A DNA stretch of 64,000 nt from Thozetella sp. PMI_491 (GCA_021432635.1 MU270109.1:62001-126000), one strand, 5' to 3'; counted from the stretch's first letter, positions 33,083 through 44,632 are shown. The notes: generated from the letters alone by a model not told the origin. Numbers and translations: made by a program.

Positions 33083-34603
33083 ATGTCATTCGCAGCAGAT
33101 TTTCACATGCCCGGTGCCTACCACTTCGATGGGCCGAATGCCTCAGGCCAGGTTCTGAGCGCGGGCATCTTCCGGCCCCCGGTATCGCCGTCAGCCTCGA
33201 CCTACAACCTGGCCAAGTCGACCGGAAGCTTGTATTCGGATGTATCCATGTCCAACGCCGCTGCGTCTATGGCGGGCCCGAATGCGAAGAGGAAGCGCAC
33301 CAGCACAAGAGAGTCGACCCCGATGGAATGGAATATGAACATGGACGGTGCAGGGGACATGCGCGAGGAGGATTCAGGTACTGGCCAGACACGATATACT
33401 CTGGCGGGCCAGATCGACACGCCAGGGAGCATGCCCACGAACGGTGCCGGCATATTAGACGAGAGTGTCTATTCCGACGTAGACTACAGGCGGGCGCTGG
33501 GGTCCAGGAAGGAGCATGGCGAACCAGAATCCCCAGCAGTCCGGCTCTCGAGCCTGCGGTACGCCCAGGTGACGCCAACGTCGAGCGGATGGAGCACCTT
33601 CGCATTCAGTACAATAGGAGGAGTGGTGGGCAAGGTGTGGCAATTCTGCAAGGGTGGCGCATTCCGGGGGTTCCAGGCCGGAGGCGGCCAAAGCTACGAG
33701 CTCCAGGGGACGCCAAGCCGGCCGAGCGAGCACCCCGAGCACCCAGAGCACACAGAGCAATCCGAGCCGCGGCCGGGAGACGGCTCTCCCGAGCATAACG
33801 TCCCCGGTGGTTTCCCACGATTTGACTATTACGAAGCCAGCACACCTGAGTCGACCCCGCAGCCAGCAGCTAAGCGCAGACAGGTCAGCGAGCACAACGA
33901 ACTCCAGAGGAACTGGGTATTGGTCGACGAGCCGCAGAGTGCAGGACCGAAGCGATTCATCCCACAGGGCCGGGCTGGAGGCCGTTCCCGACATTCTATT
34001 CACGGCACAGGGGGCGCTTCTAACAGGCGGATCAACGTGCCCGTGTCTAGGTTGAGCGGAGGGCCGCACATGACCAGGAGGGCGTCTCTGAGGATCTCTC
34101 ACGCCGGTTCGCCGAACCTGAGTGCGCGAGAGCCAGCTAGCTTCGCGCAGCCCCGCTCGCCAGTTACGTACGACACGCCTAGCAGGATACCTGCCCCATC
34201 ACACGCGGCGGGGCCGGGTGCGAATCCCTTCGCCGGCATTGCACGCCCGCGGTCCTCGAGCCGGCACGGCAGGGTTTCTTCGCCGGCACCGTCACCTAAC
34301 GGGGGCCACCGGCGGAACACCAGCACTGCCGCCTCGACCGCATCCGGCTCGCGGCGGGGACGACTCGAGGCCGACGACATCGAGGCGAGCCCGCGGCTCA
34401 GCGCCGAGGCGAAGCAGCTCGCCCAGAAGAAACTGGCGGCTGAGCGAGACACCGACGCCAGGGTAGACGCCTTCAACGCGCGCCTGCTCAAGATGATCCG
34501 CCAGGGCAAGGAGGCGCTGGGGACGACGGTAGAGGTGCTCGACGACGGCGAAGGCGAAGGCGAAGGCGAAGGCGGTTATGGCTGGGAGGATGAAGATGAA
34601 TGA
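33083..34603 (+). CDS. Ser/Pro-rich, largely disordered protein of unknown function
   Basis: A single frame of 506 residues starts at the ATG at 33083. One ordered-looking block, STFAFSTIGGVVGKVWQF followed by CKGGAFRGFQAGG, lies near residue 180 and is probably the conserved core. Elsewhere the chain is rich in Ser, Pro, Arg and Gly, with a likely nuclear-localisation cluster (NAKRKRTSTRES) near residue 70. An HPEHPEHTEQSE repeat is in the middle and a predicted helix (SAEAKQLAQKKLAAERDTDA) precedes an acidic EGEGEGEGG tail. The composition suggests a nuclear phosphoprotein, which is inference. I do not recognise a family. Confidence 0.7.
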   Translation: MSFAADFHMPGAYHFDGPNASGQVLSAGIFRPPVSPSASTYNLAKSTGSLYSDVSMSNAAASMAGPNAKRKRTSTRESTPMEWNMNMDGAGDMREEDSGTGQTRYTLAGQIDTPGSMPTNGAGILDESVYSDVDYRRALGSRKEHGEPESPAVRLSSLRYAQVTPTSSGWSTFAFSTIGGVVGKVWQFCKGGAFRGFQAGGGQSYELQGTPSRPSEHPEHPEHTEQSEPRPGDGSPEHNVPGGFPRFDYYEASTPESTPQPAAKRRQVSEHNELQRNWVLVDEPQSAGPKRFIPQGRAGGRSRHSIHGTGGASNRRINVPVSRLSGGPHMTRRASLRISHAGSPNLSAREPASFAQPRSPVTYDTPSRIPAPSHAAGPGANPFAGIARPRSSSRHGRVSSPAPSPNGGHRRNTSTAASTASGSRRGRLEADDIEASPRLSAEAKQLAQKKLAAERDTDARVDAFNARLLKMIRQGKEALGTTVEVLDDGEGEGEGEGGYGWEDEDE

Positions 34604-35183
34604 CCGCGTCTTTTGCTGCTCGGCGAGGAAGAAGAAGAAAACATGGAGCGGCTGGAACGACGGCCCATGGAGGTCAACAAAAGACAGGTCCCCCCCACAA
34701 CGACCCGGGAAGGCGGAGTTACTGGTTTCTACTTATGGCTCAGGTGTTCAAAGCCATGGCGGGACTTTTGGTGCGACAGTGCCACCACGTATGTATCCTT
34801 AGATGGGCTTGGGGTCTCCCTCGGTGGTGGATGTGGCCCCTGCCGCATGGATCGCGGCACACAGCCTGTGGGTGTGGTGTGGCCGCCACTTATTTTCATG
34901 GAACTTCCTGATGAATGGCTACGTTCTTGTAATTGTATTGACTTCAATTCTACAAACGCCAGATCCTCGACCCGCTCATGTGTCCATAATACATCCCCAG
35001 AGCCATGGGTATCTTCGCTCCCGCCAGCAATCCAGCCAATCATGCTCTCCTATGTTGGCCTCGTGTGAATCCTGCACCTTCTGTATCGTACTCGTCGTCT
35101 ACGGCCGCTTTGACCCCATGATTATCACAAACTTTGTGCACCAGAACTGCCCGCCCTGCCCCTTATAAGATTGTCCATGAAGA
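34604..35183. other. Convergent intergenic region
   Basis: The 3' ends of the Ser/Pro-rich gene and the zinc-knuckle gene face each other here. Several frames are open but none has a domain. Confidence 0.5.
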
Positions 35184-37568
35184 TTACACGCCTAGCCTCT
35201 CTCGCGGATCGCCGAAAAGCGACGACGGACCGGCTTCCACTGCTGGGCCGGCCGTGGCATCAGCCTCTTGGGTCCCCCCTCGCTCGGCCATCTCTTCCAA
35301 GTCCAGGCAGTCTTCCTCTGGTCCATCGCAGGGAAACATGTCTTCTCCGTCCTCAGGATTCGCCCCCTTCTTGCGGCTTGGTTTGGACGGGAACGGGCGC
35401 GGATGGCCCAGGCATCGCCAGCACCGCCAACCAACGAACGGCTTCTCGCCGCTGCCACACTCGCGGCAGTGCACACCGCACCAGTATCGATCACATCCCT
35501 TGACACGGCATGTGGGCTGCCAGTTGCAGTCTTGGCCGAGATGGGCGCCGCCGCAGCGGCACTTCCGCAGCCGGCACTCCTTACCGCTGTGGCCCTTGAG
35601 GCCGCACATGCAACACCGCGCGCGGCACGTCATTGCATTGCGGTGCTTAAAGCTGCCCTTGGGCGCTGGATTCCCGCAGTCGCGCTTGCACGGGACTGAG
35701 CAGCTCGCGGCGAGGTGCCACGTGGGGAATGGGACGCACTTGCAGCGATTTTGGCGCACAACGGGGCATTTAAAGGCCAAGTGTGCTCGCTGGTATTCGA
35801 AAGGCCCGGGGCGAACAGGAGGCTCTGCGGGAGGGGGCTGCATGAACCGTGACCGGCGCGGATTTAGGTCTCGGGGCGCTGGGGGTGGGCTCTGAGCGTG
35901 TACGGATGGGTTGGGCGCCCCGCAGAATCCACAGGGCGCTTTGCACGACATGGTAGTGTGGTTCATATCAAAGCAGTTCTGGCAACGCACAGGTTCAGCA
36001 GGGCTTTTGCCCTTTCTCCCCTTCTTCCTACCCTTGCCATGGGCCTGGGCAGAAGAAGTGGCAGAGGCTGGACTATGGGGGGCTTGGGCTTCCAGAATTG
36101 GATTGGTAGGCAACTCCAGTATCACCGATTCTTCAACAGGCGACTCCTCCTGGTCCTCCGTCTGCGGCACTGAACTGACCAAAGAGCGACGATCCACGAT
36201 TGAGACATCCCAGTCAAACATCTCCTCGATCCGCGTTCGGCTCAAGCTCCGCCGCCTCGACCGCGCATCGAGCCTCGCGAGCGACATGCGAGGGAACTGG
36301 ACTTGGAGAAGAATGTCAGTGACGCTCGGATCGGCCGCCGGAAAGTTAGCCGATGTGAAGCTCCCTGGTGGCGGCTCGCTGGTTGACCGCTGTCTTATTC
36401 GAGCCTGTCGTCCTCGGTAAACGCCGTCTGGGTCCTGCTTCCCTTCCCGCCTGCTAGGTGTCTGCCCGGTCGACCATACACCATCGCGATTCCGACCGCG
36501 TCCTGGGTTGAGTCCTAGGTCGAGTGGCCGGCGCATCTGGTCTGTTATCATCGCCTTGAAGTCATTCCGATAGCGCCAGGCGGGCTGGAGAATGAAGCGA
36601 ATGTCGGGATTCTTTTCCGGCCAGGTTGGCATCTCGAGCCGATCGTTTGTTCGTTTCATGTACTTGCGCTTCGTGACCGCCCAGTGAGTGAGATCTACTC
36701 CGCGCCTGGTGCCATTTACCCCTTGCGACCCCTCGTCTCGTGTCTGCACAAGGGACGGTAGGAAAGCTCCCCCATCGTAGAGCAGTAGCTCATCCTGGAC
36801 GCCCACCTGGCGCTGGAAAGTGCGAAGATGATCGACGTCCTTCTGGTTCCAGGCCTTTCCTTCCCGCCTCCCTTGTTCGTTCAGGATCTTGCCAAACTCT
36901 TCAAACTGGCCCCTGCGGGTAGTTGATGCTTTCCCTTGGCGCCCCGTCTGCTGTACCGGCTGGGCTGGTTGTGCCGCCGCCATGCGCTGTGGGCGGGCAA
37001 AGGCGATCCACGTGCGCAAGGCAGCGTCGTCCGTCTCCAAGTAGTGCCGTGTCACAAGGTCGAGGATCTGATCCCCGAGGATCGGCGGCCTGTTGCGCGG
37101 TCCCTCGACCACCGTCGCCGTCTCCCGCGTAACATACGGCACATGAAGGCCTTTAGGCATCGGTCTGTTCCTCGGGGGGAGGGAGGCCACGAGAGGCTTG
37201 GTATGCGGGGGGTTGTCGTCGGCGTGGGATGTGAAGAGCAGCTTGCGTAGTAGCTGCAGGTCGAGCCCGAGCTGTTCGTCCGCCGACTTGACTGGGTCGA
37301 AGGTATTGGGGTACGAGATGTAGTTATCATAGATCCGGGGGCTGATCCTGCTCGGATTCATGTACTCGGCCATGATGCGGTGAACCATGATATCTCGGGC
37401 GGTCAAGCGGCGGTGATCATAACGGCAAAAGGGGAGGTCGGGTATGTCGAGAGGATAATAGCGGTCGCGCTTTAGAGGTCCCTCGGCCGAAGCCTGCAGA
37501 GTTGGACGATGCGCATCGTCGTCCCCTTCCTCGATGGAGGTGCTCTGGAGGAAACCGTCTCCGGCCAT
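35184..37568 (-). CDS. Large cysteine-rich protein with CCHC zinc knuckles
   Basis: A single frame of 794 residues starts at 37568. The N-terminal third is a folded region with no known domain (RYDHRRLTARDIMVHRIM; YDNYISYPNTFDPVK). The C-terminal 280 residues hold at least two exact CX2CX4HX4C knuckles, CQNCFDMNHTTMSC and CCMCGLKGHSGKEC, plus further Cys/His clusters (CKCVPFPTWHLAASC; CGVHCRECGSGEK; CWRCLG). A basic GKGRKKGRKGK stretch precedes the knuckles. Single-stranded RNA or DNA binding is the likely role. It is not a retroelement gag: no protease, integrase or reverse transcriptase lies nearby and no terminal repeats are seen. A run of 15 G lies about 105 nt upstream of the start. Confidence 0.78.
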   Translation of the reverse strand: MAGDGFLQSTSIEEGDDDAHRPTLQASAEGPLKRDRYYPLDIPDLPFCRYDHRRLTARDIMVHRIMAEYMNPSRISPRIYDNYISYPNTFDPVKSADEQLGLDLQLLRKLLFTSHADDNPPHTKPLVASLPPRNRPMPKGLHVPYVTRETATVVEGPRNRPPILGDQILDLVTRHYLETDDAALRTWIAFARPQRMAAAQPAQPVQQTGRQGKASTTRRGQFEEFGKILNEQGRREGKAWNQKDVDHLRTFQRQVGVQDELLLYDGGAFLPSLVQTRDEGSQGVNGTRRGVDLTHWAVTKRKYMKRTNDRLEMPTWPEKNPDIRFILQPAWRYRNDFKAMITDQMRRPLDLGLNPGRGRNRDGVWSTGQTPSRREGKQDPDGVYRGRQARIRQRSTSEPPPGSFTSANFPAADPSVTDILLQVQFPRMSLARLDARSRRRSLSRTRIEEMFDWDVSIVDRRSLVSSVPQTEDQEESPVEESVILELPTNPILEAQAPHSPASATSSAQAHGKGRKKGRKGKSPAEPVRCQNCFDMNHTTMSCKAPCGFCGAPNPSVHAQSPPPAPRDLNPRRSRFMQPPPAEPPVRPGPFEYQRAHLAFKCPVVRQNRCKCVPFPTWHLAASCSVPCKRDCGNPAPKGSFKHRNAMTCRARCCMCGLKGHSGKECRLRKCRCGGAHLGQDCNWQPTCRVKGCDRYWCGVHCRECGSGEKPFVGWRCWRCLGHPRPFPSKPSRKKGANPEDGEDMFPCDGPEEDCLDLEEMAERGGTQEADATAGPAVEAGPSSLFGDPRERLGV

Positions 37569-37672
37569 CTTAGTCCCGCTTACTTTCTCCCAGGCTGGTG
37601 TCGCTCATGGCATCGGAAGAAGCCAGGCAAGGCTCGAGCGGGCTGCCTCAGCGCCGCCGGCGGGCACGCGAA

Positions 37673-37687
37673 GGGGGGGGGGGGGGG
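37673..37687. repeat. Homopolymer G15
   Basis: Fifteen consecutive G on the plus strand lie about 105 nt upstream of the zinc-knuckle gene start. Runs this long are error-prone in sequencing. Confidence 0.85.
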
Positions 37688-40260
37688 TATATTGCGATTC
37701 GCGATCGGGGTGGATGATGGTTGAGCGAAATTGCGTGATGCGTTGCGGTTCGTCGGATCTCGGAACTAGGTGCTGTGGAAGTTGACCCCGAGGCTAGGGA
37801 GTTGGCTGACGGCGGATGGACTCTTGGATGTGAAGGTGTTGGGAAGTGCGATGGGAGACAAAGGCACGTTGGAGAGTAGAGTACTCCGTAATGCTGCTTG
37901 CCGAGCCCCCCCACTCGCCGCTCCCGCTCCCGCACCATCGGGGCTTGGCAGTGGGGTAAGTGTCTGTTATGCTGCCCTATGCAATACTGAAAGACCAAAG
38001 AGAAAGTATGCAGGTTCTTAAGACATGCGCCCGACACTAACGTCAGCGCTCGCTCAGAGCATCTCTCACATGTCCCTCCCGACGTCCACTTTGTAATGCA
38101 CGCTTTCTCCTCGAGGCTAGGGTGCCTTAGGCTCGTGGCAATATGAGTGCCCTGACCTGAGCGGGCTATAGTGAAATCAATCCTAAGCCGACCGGGTTAT
38201 GCTAGTTATGACACGGATTCTTGATACCACAATAGGCCATAGACTGCACGTAAGGTGGATGGTTTCTCTATGAAGCTTAACTATCTATTTTTGCGAGAAT
38301 ACACTCCCCTCAACGATGCACAGCCATCAGCGCGGTCTAATTATGGGCAGCAGTTGAGGCAAGCGGGACTTGGCTCTTTGTCTTGCAGCCACGAGACCAA
38401 CAAAAAAAAAGACGCAGAGTAACGAGGCTGTCGAGGAGCACTTCTATCTTTACGTGTGCAAGGCCTACCTACCTATCCTCGATGACCTCGCCCAGAACCC
38501 CCGACAAGATTAAATAGGAGCACACAAAAAAAAAAGTGGCAAATATTCCCTAGATACTTTTTCTTACCTTCACTTTTGTTCCGTACGGTTCGCAATGGAG
38601 GGCACACATTGCCTCAATATCGTTCGACGGTCCCCAAAGTTTAAACCCTCTAAAAGCGCGACATAGTAGGCCAAGTCAGCTGAAATTCCACAAACAACCC
38701 ATCAACATGATAAGGCAGGAAGATTTCAACCCCTTCAGCCGTGTATACGGTCTGGCATGCATCATGGACTAGAATCAGGAATATGATGTCAAACTCCATC
38801 AGCCATTCGTCTACGAAGCTCCCGGGAGCATGACAAGCATGATATAAAAGAATATTTGAGCCGAGTGGGTTATCTGTTGATCCTTCTTCCCCTTTAGAAC
38901 CCGAGGCCATGATCCAAGGTGAACTTACCCCGAAGAGCCTCGGCAGCACTAAGAACCCGTGCATCCCAGGCGAGAAATTTGCCCTTGAAGGCCTTAGCTC
39001 GAAATAGACAGAGTCGTACCTCATCCTGCAGATGATTTAAACCCAGCTTATAAGCATAGGGGCTCGATTCGGACAAGCTAATGCTTTTAAAGCGGGAGAT
39101 AGAAGGGGAAGCACAAGGCGAAGAGAGAGAGAGAGGCTTGCTGTTGGCGAATGGTGAGGTACCCTCACGAGTACCTCGGCTCCTGCGTTTCTTCTTCCAA
39201 GATCTGTCAAGCTCTACCCTCTCACGATCCCCCAAGCTTGCCCAAGCCTTAGCGGGCTTGCGAGGAGTTATATGGAATGTGGGCCGCCCGCTCCGTGATG
39301 TTCGTAGGACATGATTTCAGCACAAGTACAGGCCGGCGCCACAGCGCTATTGGACCTTGATTTCCGGGGGACGAGGGACGGCGTGATGACACAATTTCGA
39401 TGGTACAATAACAAGCACATCCGTTGTCACGCTACATGCGTACCTGGCCCATTCACTTCGCCAGTACGGAGGATTAACGAAGAAGCCTCAAAACTCCCTC
39501 GAGCATTACAGAGAGCGGCGTCAACAGCCCCAAAGGAGATGAAGGTCCGAAGCAGCACTAGCCTCGACGATAAGGCTCGGGTCATTACTAGTTCGCCCGA
39601 GATTGCCCAGTCTGCTAAGGGCGAGCATCTCGAACCTGGCATCAGTGGTAGCTGGTTTGTTTGGAGGAGAGCTTGTTCTGGGGGTGGTGAATGTGGAGGC
39701 AACAAAACCGAAGAGGTTTGGAATCAAAGACATTCCTATGCCCCACTGCAGATCAGTCAAACAAGTATCTCATTCAGAAGCATGCCCTCCTCATGATCGT
39801 CGTGTATAACTTATCTAGGTAGACATGCTTCATCGCTAGTCACTAGGTCCCTTATGCCTCCTTCCGCTCTCCTTGCCGAGGGCCGAGAACCCAAGGGTGT
39901 TGTCCGCTGCGAAAGGAGAGGAGCGCTTGCGCTCTGCTTTTCGCTTACACTCGCGCTGCCAAGTTGGTAATGGTTTTAGTCGACGTCTAGTAACCGCCTC
40001 CAAGCGCCGTGCAGGGCAGCATGAAGGCTTGCTGCGTGGCCAAGCCATTAGCGACTCTGGCTATCGAATGGTTAATTTTGAAGACGTTTTTACCCCGGGG
40101 CTCTCTTTATTGTGGAACCTCACAGTTCTCGTTCGTGAAAGTAAGATGAAGAGGCGTTGTTCTAGACTCTGTCCGCGGCTATTTAGTAGAAGAACAGCTC
40201 AGTGCAGGTGTGAGTACTAGCAACGCCACAGAGGCTCCACCAACCAAGCAAGTCAAGCTT

Positions 40261-40287
40261 TGTTGTCTTGGCATTGCCAAGACAACA
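40261..40287. repeat. Perfect inverted repeat, 12-bp arms, 3-nt loop
   Basis: TGTTGTCTTGGC at 40261-40272 and GCCAAGACAACA at 40276-40287 are perfect reverse complements separated by ATT. The hairpin lies about 450 bp upstream of the large secreted-protein gene. Confidence 0.85.
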
Positions 40288-40734
40288 GTTGATCGAAAGT
40301 CAACCAGTTCTACATGTACATCATGGTAGCCAGAAGGTGGTTACTAGTCTACAAATCGACATTTTAGGGAGTAAACTTGGCGTCCACGTGGCAGACGTCT
40401 ATCGATACTGGCCTCCTTTTTAAGCGAGGCCAAGATCACACGAGTCTGAGTCCCTCGGCGTTAACATCCTATTGGCTAGACTATTGCAATCAACAGTGCC
40501 CCTTTCGGTGATGCTGCGGGCTCCATTCCGCGGGCGAAGCGAAGACAATGTGCGTGGGTAAACTACAAATAATGCTGAATCGTCATCCCTCAGAACCTTT
40601 CGGTGTCTATTGGGACATCCGCTTTAGGTACAGTCTCTCCCCTCTTCCGACCCCCTTGGTTGTGTTTGTCGTTCCTTACCCTCCCGGTGGGTTCCCGGGT
40701 CCATTCCCTTGATTTTGTTACTGTGTTCTCCACC

Positions 40735-43700
40735 ATGAGTCTTCGTAAAACCGTCTCCCTCTTGTGGGCTGCCTCAACTGCTCTTGCAGCAGTTGCGCAG
40801 AGCAGCTCCAACGCGACCGTACCACTGCCTGGACAAAAGGGTTTTGAGGTTGTCATCGTCTATGAAAAGCCTGCAGCTGGATGTACTCCAAAGCAATGCT
40901 CTGCTCAAACCCCGGTCTTACCGACCCTTCCTGCTTCTGCATCCCCTTCCGGTTCTTCCTCTGGAAGTTTCACCAAGGGTTCTTCTGGCAACTCTGCTGG
41001 GTCTTCCTCAGGAAGCGCCCACGGCCAAATCTCGGACAGCGACCCGGCCTTCTCCCAGGATGCCCCAGCCATAAAGTTGCCCCCGGGTGTTCACCCGAGC
41101 ATCGATACCTCCTCTCCTACCAATGTCATTCCGGTGAAGGTTGGGGATGCCTCGGAGCACTACTACGGGTCAGCTAGTGAGTTTTTGGTCTCTCTCTTTA
41201 ACGCGTTCGAATTCACCTGACCGGGCATTAGACGCATCCAGCAGCGGCTACTATGGGCTCATGACCTATCACTTCACCGCTCCATCCGTCAACTTGGACC
41301 ACTGCGACCATGTACCAAAGGTGGTCTTCACCAATGACAGCTGCAGAATGACATTTGCCAGCGAGGAAGCGTTTGCACACGCCAAGGGTACCTGGACGCA
41401 CGAGATGATCCTGATCGCATACGACAAGATATGTCAGGCCACCATGGATGGTGACCGCTGTTTCTTCCGCGCCGCTTCCGTGGAATTTCTCGATGGCTTG
41501 GTCGTCGTGGCTACTGGTTCGTTCCACAAGCCTGTTGACATCTGCAGCTCGGGAAGAGCCCAATGGGGCCAGCATGGTGGACGAAGCCGACCCCAGACTT
41601 CCGCTACAAGATCGTCCACCGTAGCTGCGACCACGAGGGTCTCTACGCTGTCTGGGACCACAAGGGTCTCCACGGTGCCTGGAAGTCTAGCTACGGCTGG
41701 GTTTTCGACCTATACAGGAGCGGCCTCCACCAGCTCTTCTTTTGCGGCTCAAAGCTCCGCGGCTTCCTCCTCCGCTGGCGCCGCGACCAATGGCGCAACC
41801 ATTGGAAAATTCGGCTCCAGCGATACCAGCTCTTGCGTCGCCCCAGTCGATTCCAAGCATGGTCTCCCGACAGCTTGCCTTGGGGACTATTTTGACGATG
41901 ATTTGGATGCAGCTCTGGGCTACCAAACCGGCCTCAACTCTACTCTGAAAGAATACCTCGACCTCATCGCACCCGGGCTTTGGTATAATGATGAGGACCT
42001 CTCCGACAGCGCCCAGGATTTCGGAGACGCACTCAACTTCAACGATACAGTTTTGGAGAAACGCTTATTAGGCCTCAAAATTTCGTTGCCCAAAGGCCTC
42101 ACAAAGGGTCTCGAAAGGGCCACCGGGAAAAAAATACCGCCAATCTCAGTTGGGAAAGCACTAAACTTCGTCCCGGGAGTTGGAGTGCTGAAGATGGGCG
42201 TCCAGCTTTTTACCGACAAGAAGCACAAGATTGACAAAAGTATCGACTTTTCAATTCCCAACCCCAAAGACGCGAATGCTCAAGAGAACAAGTTTCAAGA
42301 CAAAGAGTTGAAGCAGGTGAACTCGCCTTGGGGACCTGCTATTCTCCTCGGCAAGTGGGGTCACAAATCGGGCTCAAAATCGAAGAGGACCTTACTAGAG
42401 CCTGAAGTGCAGACTACAGACCTGGCGGACCGAGCCTTGACAGAGAGAGAGCTGGAACTTTACATCGCCATCTACTGCGTGGGGTGCGGCACCTCGGGAA
42501 GCCTGGGCGTTTCTGGTATAGTTGATTTCAACCTAGATGATGGAATCAAATCCGCATTCGTCGAAATCCGCGCGACCTCCAAACTGACCTTGAAGATCGG
42601 CGTGGAGGCGATGATCCGGTACAAGCACACTATAGAGAAGACTGTCTTCCGGTACGGCCATCCCGCCTTGACCTTTGGCCCCGTGGTTATCGGTCCCTAT
42701 GTCGAGGTCGGGATCCACGTTGTCTTGGAGGCACTGGCCCAAGGAAAGGTCCTCGTCGGAGCTGAGATGGGTGTCCAGGGTGCCTACGCCTATATCGATC
42801 TTATGGACTCCAAGAAAAACCAGAACCGGGGTTTCACGCCTAGCTCCAAGCCCATATTCGAGGCCGACGGTGAGCTCATGCTCTCGGCTTCATTGGGCTT
42901 GCCTATCGGCCTCAAAGTAGGCCTTGTGATTTCCGACAAGTGGAAGCTGTCTGGCGGTGTGGTGGATGAGCCGTCGATCAAGGCTGTCGCTCAAGTTGCC
43001 GCCTCCGTTGGCCTCGACGAAAGCGGCCAACTGACCGGCGGATTTAAAGAGATCGATGGCTGTAAGGGCATCTTGGCACAGCTAACTTTCCGCAACCAAC
43101 TGTGGGGAGACCTCATGGGTAAAAATATCGGCATGATTCACGATACGAAAGACATTTCTTTGATGCGAGAATGCTTCGAGCTGGGCAAGAAATCTTCCAC
43201 CGGAGGAACTATCGACGCAGGGAGCTCTACTGGTGGCTCCACTGGGGGAAGCACCAGCACTGATAACAATGGAGGCTCTAATAATGGAAACACAGGCGGT
43301 AGCAATACCGGGAGTGAAGACGATGACAGCAATCCCACTGGCGGCACTGAAACCGGGAACACAGGTGGTACCAATGCTGGAAGCGAAGACGGCGACAATA
43401 CTGGCAGCAACACTGGCAGCAACACTGGCGGCAACACTGGCACTGGAAATACGGGCGGTGGCACTTCTGAAACTGACGAGGATGATGCCTCGAAGAGCGG
43501 TACTTCAGGCGGTGGCGGGTCTAACACCGGTAACACTGGTAATGACGACCCGACCGACATCCCTGCAGAGGGCATCGAGGACTATCGACGACGCTCTATG
43601 CCGGCACCCCTCCGACCCCGTGCCTCGCTTAACAGCACTAGTGCTACCAACAGCACGGATACCGACGATGAGCCTATCGTGGATCTCTCCGATGACGTGC

Positions 43701-44350
43701 CATCGAACGGTACAACCGCGTTCTACGAGCTGGCAGATATTCCAAACAAGCCGTACAACACCACCGACGGCTACGAACACAACCTCCTCACGGTTGCTGA
43801 CGGCGAAACCATCTTTATCACCTGCGGAGACGGCAGCATTTATGCCGCTCCTTCTGATGCTGACATCGACTACTGCACGACGATGTGGTCGACCTACGAA
43901 GATGTGGTGGTATCCGACGATGGACGCCGTATGATGCACTATTATTCCAATACGATGGACGCCGTCGGAATCTCCCGTCTCGTAGTCTCCACTGAGGACA
44001 GGATACCTGCGGGAGGCGTCCCACTTGTCCTGGTGATGAAGGACGTCATTGATGAATTATCCGAGGACAACGACGCCTCAGCAGAGGACGATAAGGTGGA
44101 ACCCTACTTTGTCGCCCTCGATATCAACTACAACGTCTTCTTCCCGATACTCTGTGGCTATTCGGACAACAACTCACCAAAGCTGTTCCTGGCTGCAGAC
44201 CCTGCTGAGGGCATCAAGCTGCTACAGAGTGGTGAATTCGAATACAGCATCACCAACGGACCTATCTCGGATTGCATCGCCTTGGAGCTTGTCATGGGTA
44301 CATATGACACGGCTGACAGCACAAATGGGACTGCTTCAGCGAAGCGTTAG
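40735..44350 (+). CDS. Large secreted modular protein, DUF7029/DUF7223-like
   Basis: Exons 40735..41176 and 41232..44350 give 1186 residues. The acceptor is GGCATTAG at 41231, which gives A plus AC and keeps phase; the CATCCAG ten bases later does not. The signal peptide is about 20 residues (MSLRKTVSLLWAASTALAAVA). Module 1 (about 120-260) includes SGYYGLMTYHFTAP and a Cys-containing beta-rich segment. A Ser/Thr linker follows, then LEKRLLGLK with a Kex2-type dibasic site, a long beta-rich domain (CVGCGTSGSLGVSGIVDFN through KLTLKIGVEA), a Gly/Asn/Thr/Ser-rich linker of about 110 residues (43200-43545), and a C-terminal domain of about 250 residues. The layout resembles Ascomycota proteins with DUF7029 and DUF7223, recalled from memory and not searched. 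Function is unknown; a cell-surface or extracellular role is likely. Confidence 0.78.
43205..43545 (+). repeat. Degenerate GGSNTG-type repeat array in secreted protein
   Basis: Imperfect tandem units encode variants of NTGGSN/GSNTGG interspersed with acidic blocks (SEDDDSNPTGG; SEDGDNTGSN). This is an extended glycosylatable linker with likely length polymorphism. Confidence 0.75.
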
Positions 44351-44480
44351 CTAGCTAATGAGTGCAGTCCGTAAACTTCTCGCGTTAGCCACCACTTTTC
44401 CTATCTAATAAGAAGAATTTTAGTCCTTTGGTGGGCTAAAAAAAGTTTCCTTTTTCAACATTGTAATATAATTGATGCTA

Positions 44481-44486
44481 AATAAA
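44481..44486 (+). terminator. Possible poly(A) signal AATAAA
   Basis: An exact AATAAA lies 131 nt after the stop of the large secreted-protein gene in AT-rich sequence. Fungal poly(A) signals are degenerate, so this is suggestive only. Confidence 0.35.
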
Positions 44487-44632
44487 GGGTTAACTAGATA
44501 TTATATATAGTTTCCTCTGAACCTACCTCTTGTAATACTTACTCGCGGAACTGATCGCTTCTCCTATTCCTTTATGGAGGGGAGTATAATTATATGATAA
44601 AGGTATTGGATGTAAAATTCTTGTCCTTTTCT

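Larger units (their letters stand above)
37569..40734. other. 3.2 kb divergent intergenic region
   Basis: This spacer lies between the zinc-knuckle gene and the large secreted-protein gene. It contains a G15 run (37673-37687), a TACTCCGTA copy (37882-37890), a perfect hairpin (40261-40287) and an AT-rich part around 38200-38650. At 38650-39235 the minus strand has two frames joinable by a GTAAGT donor, but no ATG; I do not call it a gene. Confidence 0.5.

Noticed and set aside
35184-37568. Interpretation of the zinc-knuckle gene as a retrotransposon gag
   Set aside because: No reverse transcriptase, integrase, protease or long terminal repeats were found on either side.
44545-44560. ATCGCTTCTC, like the 5' end of U2 snRNA
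   Set aside because: Identity stops after 10 nt; the following conserved U2 sequence is absent.
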